A stretch of 57,388 bases of DNA from Eubacteriales bacterium (GTDB lineage: Bacteria; Bacillota; Clostridia; Oscillospirales; Oscillospiraceae): positions 31,956 through 89,343 of the forward strand of contig JAUNQI010000009.1 in assembly GCA_030536255.1 (NCBI GenBank), written 5' to 3'. The notes beneath the pieces are model-generated. The model was not told the DNA's origin and searched no databases. It was given only the letters and a program-made list of their open reading frames with translations. Of this stretch, positions 8,610-17,072 are shown one piece after another. Positions within the stretch are counted from its first letter, which is position 1. Each line of letters opens with the position of its first letter. The position numbers and the translations under genes were made by a program.

Positions 8610-8637
8610 ACAATCATATTAATATAGGAGACTGTAT

Positions 8638-9966
8638 ATGAAAAGATTATTGACTCTGATAATGGCCGCGGCGATCCTTTTTTCTCTCGCGGCATGGGCA
8701 TCGGCTGAAACGCCTTCAACGGAAAAACAGCTTCAGTTTCTGTCTGAGAATCTGAACAGTATCAGCCAGCAGGAGACAGCTTCTCCCTGGTATTATGCCA
8801 TAACTGATTTTGACCATAACGGCTTGCTGGAAGCAGTTGCTGTATCTGCTGACGGGTATTCAACGAATGTTCTGGCCTGGGAAGTTGATGCTGCAGCGTC
8901 AGGACTGAAAAAATGCGGGTTCCTGCTGGGAAAAGACGAATCCTATCCGGATATTCTTACAGACAGTGTAGACACGTATCATTATGAAGATGATGACAAA
9001 TGGTACTATGTTTTCTCGGATGCGATCAACAATGCCGGTTCGTTTAACCGTAATAAGTGCTCCATCACTCTTCTTGGCGGTAATTTCATCTATAAGCTTT
9101 ATGCTACGGAATCAAGTGAGTTCTTAAACGGGCTCACGGTTATTACCTTCTCTGATGCTGAAGGTAAAATGATTACGCCCGATGTCTATGAATCGGCGGA
9201 AAAGAGCGCATTGGCCGGTGCAAAGAAAAGCAGTTCGAGCTTTGGCTGGTTTAAGATGGATGCTTCAACCGGACTTCAGACGCTTACAGACAGCTTTGCC
9301 GTTTTCATGGGAGAAAAGGCACCGGATGATAATTCCGTTATTCATGAGTATGATGAGCTCCTGCAGGAATCACAGAACAGTGTTCCTGAGGTGAGTGAGC
9401 CAGAGGCAGAGCCGATTCCCGAGGAGCAGGCTCCTGCTTCGGAGTATCCGGAAGGAGTTTTTGAATATACCGCACCGGATGTTGAAGTCTTCTATTATGA
9501 CGGAAATAATGGTGCCGGGACTTCCGGGAAGACAGAAAACTTTACGAAGCCCTCTGCTGCGCAGAATGGTTCGAACGGAGAAAATGAGATCTTCTATATT
9601 GACCAGCCCTCTTCTCCTGTAGAAGTTTTTATTCCCACTCCCGCTCCTACTCCCAAGCCCGTTTACCTTTCGGTTACCAGAAACCCGACGAATGAACTGA
9701 GAAAACCGGGGGATACCGCCCGGTTCGTTGCCTGCGCAAATGCAATCGATTCTCTGCAGTGGTCTTTCGTTTCTCCTGACGGAAGCAGTATTTCGGCTTC
9801 GGAATTTGCAAATCGGTTCCCCGGTTCATCGGTAGACGGCAGTTCCACGACCCTCAGCATTTCAAATGTCTCTGCGGATATGGGCGGCTGGGGTGCTTAC
9901 TGCACTTTCCGCACCAATGACGGCCAGTCAGTTACTACTTCCACCGCATACATTATAATGAAATAA
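8638..9966 (+). CDS. Secreted protein with Pro-rich linker and C-terminal Ig-like domain
   Basis: A 442-residue protein of unknown function. Residues 1-23 are a signal peptide (hydrophobic core, then WASA before ETP). The N-terminal domain contains TDFDHNGLLEAV at about 57-67, a DxDxNG calcium-loop or FG-GAP-like signature. A low-complexity Glu/Pro/Ala region (about 250-345, ending PTPAPTPKP) leads to an Ig-like domain (about 347-442) with VTRNP, KPGDTARFVACA and the SADMGGWGAYCTF block. The same kind of domain ends the N-terminal half of the lipoprotein at 21941-23080. No anchor motif is seen, so it is probably released or held by the Ig-like domain. AGGAG lies 7 nt before the ATG. It is flanked by a promoter and a strong terminator, so monocistronic. 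Confidence 0.75.
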   Translation: MKRLLTLIMAAAILFSLAAWASAETPSTEKQLQFLSENLNSISQQETASPWYYAITDFDHNGLLEAVAVSADGYSTNVLAWEVDAAASGLKKCGFLLGKDESYPDILTDSVDTYHYEDDDKWYYVFSDAINNAGSFNRNKCSITLLGGNFIYKLYATESSEFLNGLTVITFSDAEGKMITPDVYESAEKSALAGAKKSSSSFGWFKMDASTGLQTLTDSFAVFMGEKAPDDNSVIHEYDELLQESQNSVPEVSEPEAEPIPEEQAPASEYPEGVFEYTAPDVEVFYYDGNNGAGTSGKTENFTKPSAAQNGSNGENEIFYIDQPSSPVEVFIPTPAPTPKPVYLSVTRNPTNELRKPGDTARFVACANAIDSLQWSFVSPDGSSISASEFANRFPGSSVDGSSTTLSISNVSADMGGWGAYCTFRTNDGQSVTTSTAYIIMK

Positions 9967-10050
9967 AACGACATTTCCTAAATCCCGATATCTTGTTGAA
10001 AGAGAATATCAGAATTTAATACAGGTAAAAATCTTTATTTCAGAAAAAAG

Positions 10051-10105
10051 TATCGCTGCCGGATGTTCTGCGCAATTGGAACATCCGGCAGCGGTATTCT
10101 TATTT
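10051..10105. terminator. Bidirectional terminator between convergent genes
   Basis: Arms 10051-10068 and 10079-10096 pair over 18 bp with one G-T wobble. An A-run lies on the left and a T-rich run on the right, so it can end both the plus-strand gene before it and the minus-strand galT operon after it. Confidence 0.85.
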
Positions 10106-10136
10106 TTGGCAAGGAAAAATTTAAAGGGAAAGTTTC

Positions 10137-11627
10137 TCAGACGGATTCGATGAACCGCATGAATGCCGCTCTTCCGGCTACGGTGCATTTGTATACTCCG
10201 GCATCCTCAAGTACCTGCTCAAAAACTGCTCCCACCTCAGTCCGGAGAATGTCGTCTGTATTGTCTTTGCTGAAGGTGTATTTTGCTTTCAGCCCTTCAA
10301 GCCATTCGGCATGTTTTCCGAGTTCTGCGTCTTCGGAAATATCTTTTCCGGAAAGAACAGACTCTTTTAGTCCTTCAAGCTCTTTCTTCAGCCTTCCGGG
10401 AAGGATCGCAAGTCCCATTACTTCGATGAGACCGATGTTTTCCTTCTTGATGTGGTGAAGAGAGGAATGCGGATGGTAAACGCCGAGCGGGTGCTCTTCT
10501 GTTGTGATATTGTTCCGGAGAACAAGGTCAAGCTCGAAGGAATTGCCGCGTTTTCTGGCAATGGGAGTAATCGTATTGTGGGGTTCTCCGTTTGTTTCGG
10601 CAAAGATGAACGCGTCTTTGTCGGTATAGCGGCGCCAGGTGCTGAGGATCTTTGTTGCCAGCTCAATAATACGCGCAGTATCCGGAGATGAAAGACGGAT
10701 CACGGACATCGGCCATTGAACGATTCCGGCTTTGATGTCCTCAAACCCTTTGAAGCTGATCTTACGCTCAATGCCGGCTTTTGCCATTGGAAACTCATGG
10801 CATCCGCCCTGAAAATGATCGTGTGAGAGGATCGATCCGCCTACGATCGGAAGATCGGCATTGGATCCAAGAATATAATGAGGAAACTGCTCAACGAAAC
10901 TGAAAAGCTTTTTAAATGCTGCTTCGTCTATTTTCATGGGAATGTGCTCGCTGTTGAAAACAATGCAGTGCTCATTGTAGTAAACATACGGTGAATACTG
11001 GAAATACCAGGGACTGCTGTTTATGGTGATCGGAATAGGACGGTGATTCTGTCTCGCAGGATGATCGATCCGTCCGGAATACCCTTCGTTTTCGGCACAG
11101 AGCTGGCAGAGAGGATATCCGGTCTGAGGAGCATTCTTCGCTGCGGCGATCGCTTTCGGATCTTTTTCAGGCTTGGAAAGGTTGATTGTTATTTCCAGTG
11201 TGCCGTACTTCCCGTTGTAGTCCCACTTCATATCCTTTGCGATCCTGTCCCGCCGGATATAATTCGTATCTCCACAGAAACGGTAGAACCAGTCTGTCGC
11301 ATCTTTCGGAGACTTCTCATAGAGATCAGAAAACTTCTTCCGTACTTCATGAGGAGCCGGGGTTAGGACGCCCATCAGCTTTGTATCAAAAAGATCTCTG
11401 GCCGTGGATCCGTCATCGCAGATTCCTGCCTCAACTGCGGTTTCTGTCAGCGCTCCGAGTATTTCAGGGAGAGAGAGGCCACGGAGATCTTCACCGATGC
11501 CTTCCGCAGCATCGAGATGCAGGACGTCAAGGATCCTGTTGTACGCCCAGTTCTCATCCCCCGGACAGATCAGTTCCTTATCCAGTGCATATTGAATTAA
11601 AGAGTTAATGAATTCTTTTGTTCCCAT
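10137..11627 (-). CDS. galT: UDP-glucose--hexose-1-phosphate uridylyltransferase, class II
   Basis: GalT swaps UMP between UDP-glucose and galactose-1-phosphate in the Leloir pathway. The 496-residue length and the sequence (CQLCAENEGYSGR, ARQNHRPIPI, SILSHDHFQGGCHEFPM, ETNGEPHNTITPIARKRG) fit the Firmicutes GalT2 type, which is longer than E. coli GalT. A frame runs to 11663, but the ATG at 11627 (MGTKEFINSL) has GGAG 7 nt upstream. It is the last gene of a minus-strand operon with an isomerase-like protein, an FGGY kinase and a DUF4432 protein. A galactose-type transporter lies divergently, so galactose-linked sugar use is a reasonable context. galK and galE are not in the window. Confidence 0.93.
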   Translation of the reverse strand: MGTKEFINSLIQYALDKELICPGDENWAYNRILDVLHLDAAEGIGEDLRGLSLPEILGALTETAVEAGICDDGSTARDLFDTKLMGVLTPAPHEVRKKFSDLYEKSPKDATDWFYRFCGDTNYIRRDRIAKDMKWDYNGKYGTLEITINLSKPEKDPKAIAAAKNAPQTGYPLCQLCAENEGYSGRIDHPARQNHRPIPITINSSPWYFQYSPYVYYNEHCIVFNSEHIPMKIDEAAFKKLFSFVEQFPHYILGSNADLPIVGGSILSHDHFQGGCHEFPMAKAGIERKISFKGFEDIKAGIVQWPMSVIRLSSPDTARIIELATKILSTWRRYTDKDAFIFAETNGEPHNTITPIARKRGNSFELDLVLRNNITTEEHPLGVYHPHSSLHHIKKENIGLIEVMGLAILPGRLKKELEGLKESVLSGKDISEDAELGKHAEWLEGLKAKYTFSKDNTDDILRTEVGAVFEQVLEDAGVYKCTVAGRAAFMRFIESV

Positions 11628-11701
11628 TATTTTGCTCCGACACATAATGAAGCCGGACGGCATGCGTTATCGGCAGGCCGATCCGGCATTTTATTTGATT
11701 T

Positions 11702-12664
11702 TTATTCCAGAGTTACTGTTACTTTGTAGGTAATGCTCTCTCCGGGCGCAAGGAATTTCAGCTTTCCGCTCTTCCTCATAAGATCACGACCGTCAGGCGT
11801 GCAGTTTCCGCATTCAAGACCGAGAACATAGTCTCTCTGTCCCATCATCTTCCACTCTACGAAGCTGTCCAGCTTGTCTGCGTCGAATGTGATGGTAAGC
11901 GTGGTGTTGAGCTTTGGCTGGCAGATTCTTGCCATTCCTTTTCCATCCGCGAAGCTGTGATAATAGCAGCGCTCTTCATATAATGCCTGAGGCTTTTCCA
12001 TATGCATCCAGTTCGCGATGTCTTCCGCGGCATGCTCGTTGCGGGGCTTTACGTCAGAAGAGGGAATGGTGATAATGCTGTCTTCATCGAGAAGAGGATA
12101 ACCCATGTTCATATGATAAAGGATCTCAAAAGGAGCGGTAGTATCGGCATTGTTGGTGATCTTGTCAGTGACAGTAAAGACATTTTCCTTGGTGGAAACA
12201 GCAATCTTTCTCTCAAGGACCATCTTGCGGCCGAAGATCGTTTCGTCTCTGGTCAGCGTATGAACGACCAGATCATCGCCTTCTTCACAGAAATATGCGT
12301 GCTCACAGGGAATGCTTGCAATCGAGCCGTGGAACGGAACTTCTTCGCCTTCATCAACTACTGGGCCGCCAACACCGTCAAGGCCGCAGGTGGTCAGATA
12401 ACCGGCTGTGAAGGACTTCAGCCATTTTGTGCCGAGTCTGTCATAATATGCGGGAGCAACATAGCCGCAGGGGCTCATATAACTCATGTTGAAGCCTTTG
12501 AAACGAAGCCTGGAAATATCTCCGTTTCTGTCCGGAGTAACGGTCATTTCTATACCCTTGCCGTTGTTGATTTCGTAAAGACGCATTCCGTCGCCTTTGC
12601 CGCCGACCAGACGGTGCTCCTCAATGCCGTAAAGCTGAGAGGGATGTCCGATATATTCGTTCAT
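11702..12664 (-). CDS. DUF4432 / aldose-1-epimerase-like protein
   Basis: A 320-residue cytosolic protein of the galactose-mutarotase superfamily, DUF4432 branch (YphB-like). It shows LRFKGFNMSYMSPCGY, the FTAGYLTTCGLDGVGGP block (about residues 85-103), the catalytic-type His in FEILYHMNMGYPLLDED (near 185-200) and VLGLECGNCTPDGRD near 285. These mark a sugar-binding beta-sandwich that probably interconverts sugar anomers. The start at 12664 has AAGGGA upstream. It lies between the FGGY kinase (55 nt) and galT (74 nt, with an imperfect GC-rich hairpin near 11650-11690). The sugar cannot be deduced. Confidence 0.82.
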   Translation of the reverse strand: MNEYIGHPSQLYGIEEHRLVGGKGDGMRLYEINNGKGIEMTVTPDRNGDISRLRFKGFNMSYMSPCGYVAPAYYDRLGTKWLKSFTAGYLTTCGLDGVGGPVVDEGEEVPFHGSIASIPCEHAYFCEEGDDLVVHTLTRDETIFGRKMVLERKIAVSTKENVFTVTDKITNNADTTAPFEILYHMNMGYPLLDEDSIITIPSSDVKPRNEHAAEDIANWMHMEKPQALYEERCYYHSFADGKGMARICQPKLNTTLTITFDADKLDSFVEWKMMGQRDYVLGLECGNCTPDGRDLMRKSGKLKFLAPGESITYKVTVTLE

Positions 12665-12719
12665 AATTGATTCCCTTCTTTTAAAAATTTTAAATGTTTC
12701 AGACGTTTTTGCGGGTGAA

Positions 12720-14210
12720 TCAGACGAGAGGCCTTACGGCATCGTATGCTTTTTCGTACTTTTCGTAGATCTCCATATACTTTTTGTGCATTTCAGGATC
12801 CGGAGTATAGGTCACCGTTTCTTCGACCATCTTTTCTGCCGCGTCGCTGAGATCGGTAAAAAGTCCGATAGCGATACCGGTCAGCATGGCGCTGCCGACG
12901 GTTCCGGCATCAACGGTTTTCAGTGATGTGATCGGCAGATTCAGAATATCAGCCTTCATCTGTGTCCATTCAGCTGAATAGGCCCCGCCGCCGGTGGCGT
13001 TCAGTCTCTTGAAGCAGATGCCGGAGCCGAGGAGATGACGGTAATTCAGATAGATCTCATAGGCAACGCCTTCCAGACATCCTCTGTAAAGCTCCGGAAG
13101 CTCTGTACCAGCGGAAAGATTCAGAATAGCGCCTTTTGCTCCGGTGTCCATATACGGAGTCGCCGCACCGGCAAAATGGGGGAGGACCAGAAGCCCGGTC
13201 GGCTTCTGTCCGGTGTGCTGTTTTTCCAGATAAGTGTTAACGGAGATGCCTTCCGCTTTGGCAAGCTCCTTCTCCTGCTTGGCAAAGTTGGAAATGCACC
13301 AGTCAACGAGCGCACCGCCGGTATAGGTGAAGGCATAAGCGACATACGTCCCGGGGACGACATAAGGAACAACAGAGTAGTATCCGTCGAACATAACGTC
13401 AATATCCGGCATGGAGTCATAAATGGGGGTAAGGCATTCGGTGGTTCCCGCTCCGTCCACGGCGACGCTTCCGTCGAAGGCTCCTGCGCCGATGGCGGAG
13501 GAAACCTGGTCATGGCTGATGGAAACAACACGCGTTTCGGGAGAAAGTCCGGTTTCCTTGGCAGCATTCTCTGTAACAAATCCGGCTTCGGTTCCGGTCG
13601 GGACAACGGCGGACATCAGAGAAATATCGATCCCGGCCGCGTCGAAAACCTCCTTAGACCAGTTATAGGAACGAATATCAAAGGCCATTGTTCTGGTTGC
13701 AAGAGAATAGTCGATCTGGGCTTTGCCTGTGAGATGGTATACAACGTAATCCTGCATCAGAAACGCATGCTTTGCCTGAGCATATACTTCGGGATGATGC
13801 TTTTTGATGTACATCATTTTGGGGATGCTGTACATTTCATGCGGGCGAAGCCCGGTAATATGCGCGATATTCCGCTCGCCGAGCTTTTCGGAGAGCTCTC
13901 TGCATTCCTCGGCTCCGCGGGGATCCGTATATACCATGGATGTGTGAAGGGGAGTGCCTTCTTCATCCGTAAAAACAAATGTCTCGCCGAAGCTCGTGAC
14001 GCCGATCCCTCCGATATCCGGATACTGTGCAGCCATTTCACCGATCGCACCGTAAACCCCGCTCATAATCATGGAGACGTCTATGTCATGCCCGGAGGCT
14101 TTCCTGGAAACCGGATAATCGCGGTAGGCTTTGCCAAGATATTTTCCGTTTTCGTCAAAAACCGTGCATTTGCAGCCGGTCGTTCCGATATCAAGTCCTG
14201 CTATTTTCAT
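12720..14210 (-). CDS. FGGY-family carbohydrate kinase
   Basis: Phosphorylates a sugar, ketose or polyol with ATP in the cytosol. The 496-residue protein has the FGGY layout: phosphate motif LDIGTTGCKCTVFD at residues 5-18, TSFGE and the DPRGAEE region, a catalytic-type Asp in SISHDQVSSAIGAG near 240, and the ATP-binding LNATGGGAYSAEWTQMKADIL near 405. It is closest in style to xylulokinase-like members, but specificity varies widely here. It starts 11 nt after the isomerase-like gene, so the two are tightly coupled. The isomerase product is the likely substrate (inference). Confidence 0.9.
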   Translation of the reverse strand: MKIAGLDIGTTGCKCTVFDENGKYLGKAYRDYPVSRKASGHDIDVSMIMSGVYGAIGEMAAQYPDIGGIGVTSFGETFVFTDEEGTPLHTSMVYTDPRGAEECRELSEKLGERNIAHITGLRPHEMYSIPKMMYIKKHHPEVYAQAKHAFLMQDYVVYHLTGKAQIDYSLATRTMAFDIRSYNWSKEVFDAAGIDISLMSAVVPTGTEAGFVTENAAKETGLSPETRVVSISHDQVSSAIGAGAFDGSVAVDGAGTTECLTPIYDSMPDIDVMFDGYYSVVPYVVPGTYVAYAFTYTGGALVDWCISNFAKQEKELAKAEGISVNTYLEKQHTGQKPTGLLVLPHFAGAATPYMDTGAKGAILNLSAGTELPELYRGCLEGVAYEIYLNYRHLLGSGICFKRLNATGGGAYSAEWTQMKADILNLPITSLKTVDAGTVGSAMLTGIAIGLFTDLSDAAEKMVEETVTYTPDPEMHKKYMEIYEKYEKAYDAVRPLV

Positions 14211-14221
14211 GCTTCACCGGA

Positions 14222-15628
14222 TTATTTGTCGATATCGACCCAGTCATATCCGAGATATGTGGTGAAAGCTTCTTCAAGAATGCTCTTCATATGGCCGAGA
14301 CCAACAGAGGTATGATGCTTGAAGCCGCCGCGTGCGAGCTTGATGAGCTTGTCCTGCAGGCCGTCGATTTCCGCAACACCGGCGCATCCGAAGTAGCCAT
14401 CTTCAATGGGATCATCAGTAAACTTCGCTTCGGAAGCGTAAACAATGATCTTGCCGTCCTTGGTCTGGCAGTTTGCTATGGTAATATCGTTGGGAGCAAT
14501 TCTGCCTTCGCAGGTGCCGCAGCCGGAGCCTGCGTCTGTCTTGTCGAACATCTTGTGGCTGGTAACATGTCCCTTGTCCGTCATGAGAGCATTGGGAACA
14601 GGACCGCAGTGGAAAAGAACGACCTTGTTTTCGTCATCGCCGTAGTTGTTGTTCCAGTCAAGAACGGTTGTCGGCTCTTCGCTGGCAAGTGCCATGGCAC
14701 GCATCGTAACGGCAGAGCACATGTCGATTTCGCAGGAGGCAGCGATTCCTCTGTTGTTGAGCTCGGAAAGAAGAACGCAGGGGCAGACGCGCATGATCTG
14801 TTCCATTTCATTCCAGCAGCGCAGAGCAATGGCATCCAGATGATACGCTTCAATGTATTCGTCGATGACAACAGAGATCTTGGAAAGCGTATTCTTCTTA
14901 TCTTCGGAAACCGCCGAGAAGTCGGAATATGCTTCGAGAGCGGCCTTCTTTGCAGTGACCTTTTCATCGTTGTCTGCAAGCTGACCAACCTTGAATACGA
15001 GCTCGGAGAGGTCAAAGGACTCAACAGTAATGCCGTATTTCTCCAGGGTGATCTCATCAAAACGAACCGTTTTGAATGCTGTAGTGCGGGCACCGATGCA
15101 GCCGATGCTGCAGCGCTTCATGCCGTTTACTACGCGGCAGATCGCGGCAAAGTCACTGAGGTTCTGAGCGAAAGCGGGGGAGAGAGGATGGACAACATGC
15201 GGCTTCAGCACGGTAAAAGGAACCTGATACTGCGTGAAGACATCCGTTACGGAGAATTTGCCGCAGTAGGCGTCACGTCTGTGGGCAAAGTCCATCTTGC
15301 CGATCTCATCGGGATATGCCTGCATCAGAATAGGAACGTTTGCGTCGCGGAGAGCGGTGATTGCACCGTTCTCGTCGGCAAAAATGGGCATGGAGAAGAT
15401 GACTCCGTCGAATTCCCCTTCGTGCTCCTTCAGAAACTTGGCGTAGAGAAGTCCTTCGTCTCTGGTTTCAATGCCGCCGTAGCGCGTGAGGCTGGCATCC
15501 ATGGCAATATAGTCGTAGCCGGCATCCGTTACGGCTTTGATCATATCCTCTCTGGCTTCATAGATCAGCTCGCCGGGCATAAATCCTCTGTTGCAGAACG
15601 CAAGGGCGAAGGTCATTTTCTTTTTCAT
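14222..15628 (-). CDS. L-fucose/L-arabinose isomerase-like protein (paralogue A)
   Basis: A 468-residue ketol isomerase-type protein. Shared family blocks are QAYPDEIGKMDF (about 120-131), RRDAYCGK, GARTTAFKTVRFDE (about 185-198), CWNEMEQ, SCEIDM, TVLDWNNNYGDDEN, LFHCGP and FKHHT near the C-terminus. The acidic residues in SCEID and LDWNN and the HH pair are the probable metal ligands, by analogy to FucI/AraA. It leads an operon with an FGGY kinase, a DUF4432 protein and galT, and is divergent from the mgl genes. A paralogue of the same length lies at 30524-31915. AAGGAG precedes the ATG. The sugar is unknown. The divergent galactose transporter suggests a hexose or 6-deoxyhexose (inference). 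Confidence 0.88.
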   Translation of the reverse strand: MKKKMTFALAFCNRGFMPGELIYEAREDMIKAVTDAGYDYIAMDASLTRYGGIETRDEGLLYAKFLKEHEGEFDGVIFSMPIFADENGAITALRDANVPILMQAYPDEIGKMDFAHRRDAYCGKFSVTDVFTQYQVPFTVLKPHVVHPLSPAFAQNLSDFAAICRVVNGMKRCSIGCIGARTTAFKTVRFDEITLEKYGITVESFDLSELVFKVGQLADNDEKVTAKKAALEAYSDFSAVSEDKKNTLSKISVVIDEYIEAYHLDAIALRCWNEMEQIMRVCPCVLLSELNNRGIAASCEIDMCSAVTMRAMALASEEPTTVLDWNNNYGDDENKVVLFHCGPVPNALMTDKGHVTSHKMFDKTDAGSGCGTCEGRIAPNDITIANCQTKDGKIIVYASEAKFTDDPIEDGYFGCAGVAEIDGLQDKLIKLARGGFKHHTSVGLGHMKSILEEAFTTYLGYDWVDIDK

Positions 15629-15672
15629 TAACTGTGCTCCTTTGAATAAATATTTTGTAGTTCAATAATTTG

Positions 15673-15688
15673 ATCCTGATATCGGGAT
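15673..15688. promoter_or_regulatory. 16-bp palindrome, operator candidate for the isomerase-galT operon
   Basis: ATCCTGATATCGGGAT is a near-perfect palindrome (ATCC-x-GATATC-x-GGAT). On the minus strand it lies 12 nt downstream of the -10 at 15701-15706, covering the early transcribed region, as a sugar repressor operator would. No regulator gene is nearby. Confidence 0.45.
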
Positions 15689-15700
15689 ACAATTGACATT

Positions 15701-15729
15701 ATTATAACATAAGTATATTTTTCGGTCAA
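15701..15729 (-). promoter_or_regulatory. Promoter for the isomerase-kinase-epimerase-galT operon
   Basis: On the minus strand, TTGACC (-35, plus-strand 15724-15729), a 17-nt spacer and a perfect TATAAT (-10, 15701-15706). Confidence 0.7.
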
Positions 15730-15808
15730 CGAGACGAATTCATGAAAGATAAACAAAAGTTGAATGATTTTCAATATAAATTTTAAACAAAAAATCGTGC
15801 GATAGATG

Positions 15809-15838
15809 TAGACAAAATAAATGAAATTGTGCTATAAT
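15809..15838 (+). promoter_or_regulatory. Promoter for the mgl operon
   Basis: TAGACA (15809-15814), 18-nt spacer, TATAAT (15833-15838), about 57 nt ahead of the mglB ATG, which has a strong AAGGAGG. Confidence 0.6.
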
Positions 15839-15894
15839 GCCAAACAATGATATGCCCGACAGGGTTATCAATTTTTTAAGGAGGATTTAAATCC

Positions 15895-16935
15895 ATGAAA
15901 AAGACACTGGCACTTGTTCTGGCTCTCGTCATGATGTTCGCTCTTTGCGCAACAGCATGTGCAGAAGAGAAGACCGAGTACGACGTTCGTGCTCTCATTT
16001 GGAAGTACGACGACACTTACGGTTCATCCGTTCGTAAGGCAATGATGGAAGCAGCTGAGACCGTTGGCGAAGAGCTCGGCGTAACCATCAATCTCCAGAT
16101 GTACGATGCAGCTGACGACATGGCAAAGCAGGTCGAGCAGGCAACCCAGATCGTTGGTGAGAAGCCCGACTTCGTTATCATCAACCTCGCTGAGGTCGCT
16201 TCCGGCCAGCAGCTCGTTGACATGTTCTCCGCAGCAGGCATCCCCTTCCTGTTCTACAACAAAGAGCCTTCCGCAGAGACCGTTCAGTCTGTTGTTGTTG
16301 ACTCCGGCTCCATCTTCATCGGCACCACTCCTCGTGAGGCTGGTGACATGCAGGGCGAGATCCTTGCTGACATGTGGGCAGCTGATCAATCCATCGACCT
16401 TAACGGCGACGGCAAGCTTCAGTTCGTAGAGTTCGAAGGCGAGCCCAACAACCCCGAAGCAATTGCACGTACCCAGTACTCCGAAGAGACCGCTGTTCTC
16501 AATGGCGTTCCCCTCGAGGCAGCACTTGATGAGTACATCATCGTTGCAAACTGGGATACCGCTCAGGCACAGGATAAGTTCGCTCCTCTCTTCCAGGCAC
16601 ATCCTGAAATCGAAGTTGTTTTCGTTAACAACGACGACATGGGCACTGGCGTTATAGCTGCTCTTAACGATGTCGGCTACAACAACGGCGGCGACAAGAA
16701 CCTCGTAGTTATCGGTGTTGATGCTACCGACGCAGCACTTGAGTCCATCAAGAACGGCGGCATGGCAGCAACTGTTAAGCAGGACGGCGATGCAATGGGT
16801 CTTGCTAACATCGAGATCATGATGAACTACCTCCTCACCGGCGAGTGGCTCGAAGGCACTGATTATCCTCTCGCAGAGGACGGTTACTCCGTACGTATTC
16901 CTTACGCAAAGATCACTGCAGACGCAGTTGCATAA
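15895..16935 (+). CDS. mglB: Galactose/glucose ABC transporter substrate-binding protein
   Basis: Captures galactose, glucose or methyl-galactosides outside the membrane and delivers them to MglAC. The 346-residue protein has a signal peptide (1 to about 23). Hallmarks of MglB follow: the calcium loop with D168, N170, D172 and Q176 (DLNGDGKLQ), GEPNNPEAIARTQY, WDTAQAQDKF, the ligand-site NNDDMGTG near 245, GVDATDAALESIKNGG and VRIPYAKI. A lipobox is not canonical, since the Cys sits in an ATACA context, so anchoring is uncertain. Codon choice strongly favours C-ending codons compared with the neighbours, as expected for very high expression. A terminator-like hairpin follows, so MglB is probably made in excess over MglA and MglC. 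Confidence 0.95.
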   Translation: MKKTLALVLALVMMFALCATACAEEKTEYDVRALIWKYDDTYGSSVRKAMMEAAETVGEELGVTINLQMYDAADDMAKQVEQATQIVGEKPDFVIINLAEVASGQQLVDMFSAAGIPFLFYNKEPSAETVQSVVVDSGSIFIGTTPREAGDMQGEILADMWAADQSIDLNGDGKLQFVEFEGEPNNPEAIARTQYSEETAVLNGVPLEAALDEYIIVANWDTAQAQDKFAPLFQAHPEIEVVFVNNDDMGTGVIAALNDVGYNNGGDKNLVVIGVDATDAALESIKNGGMAATVKQDGDAMGLANIEIMMNYLLTGEWLEGTDYPLAEDGYSVRIPYAKITADAVA

Positions 16936-16964
16936 TTATCTGAACGTTTAAGGTTTAATCGGAG

Positions 16965-16997
16965 GGGAGAGACGCTCCCGCGTCTCTCCCTTTTCTC
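16965..16997 (+). terminator. Intercistronic attenuator between mglB and mglA
   Basis: GGGAGAGACGC (16965-16975) pairs perfectly with 16980-16990 around a TCCC loop and is followed by TTTTCTC. A second 8-bp hairpin (17006-17013 with 17018-17025) follows. It probably stops part of the transcripts after mglB and stabilises the mglB message. Confidence 0.7.
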
Positions 16998-17072
16998 ATT
17001 GCAGCTCCGCAGCCTTTGCTGCGGATGAAATGCTTTTGTATTTTAACATTAAATAAAAGTATGGTGATTTAT

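Noticed and set aside
13035..14315. 426-codon plus-strand frame
   Set aside because: Antisense shadow of the FGGY kinase, whose phosphate and ATP motifs are intact on the minus strand.
14291..15631. 446-codon plus-strand frame
   Set aside because: Antisense shadow of the isomerase-like gene. The minus-strand product carries the conserved blocks and the ribosome binding site.
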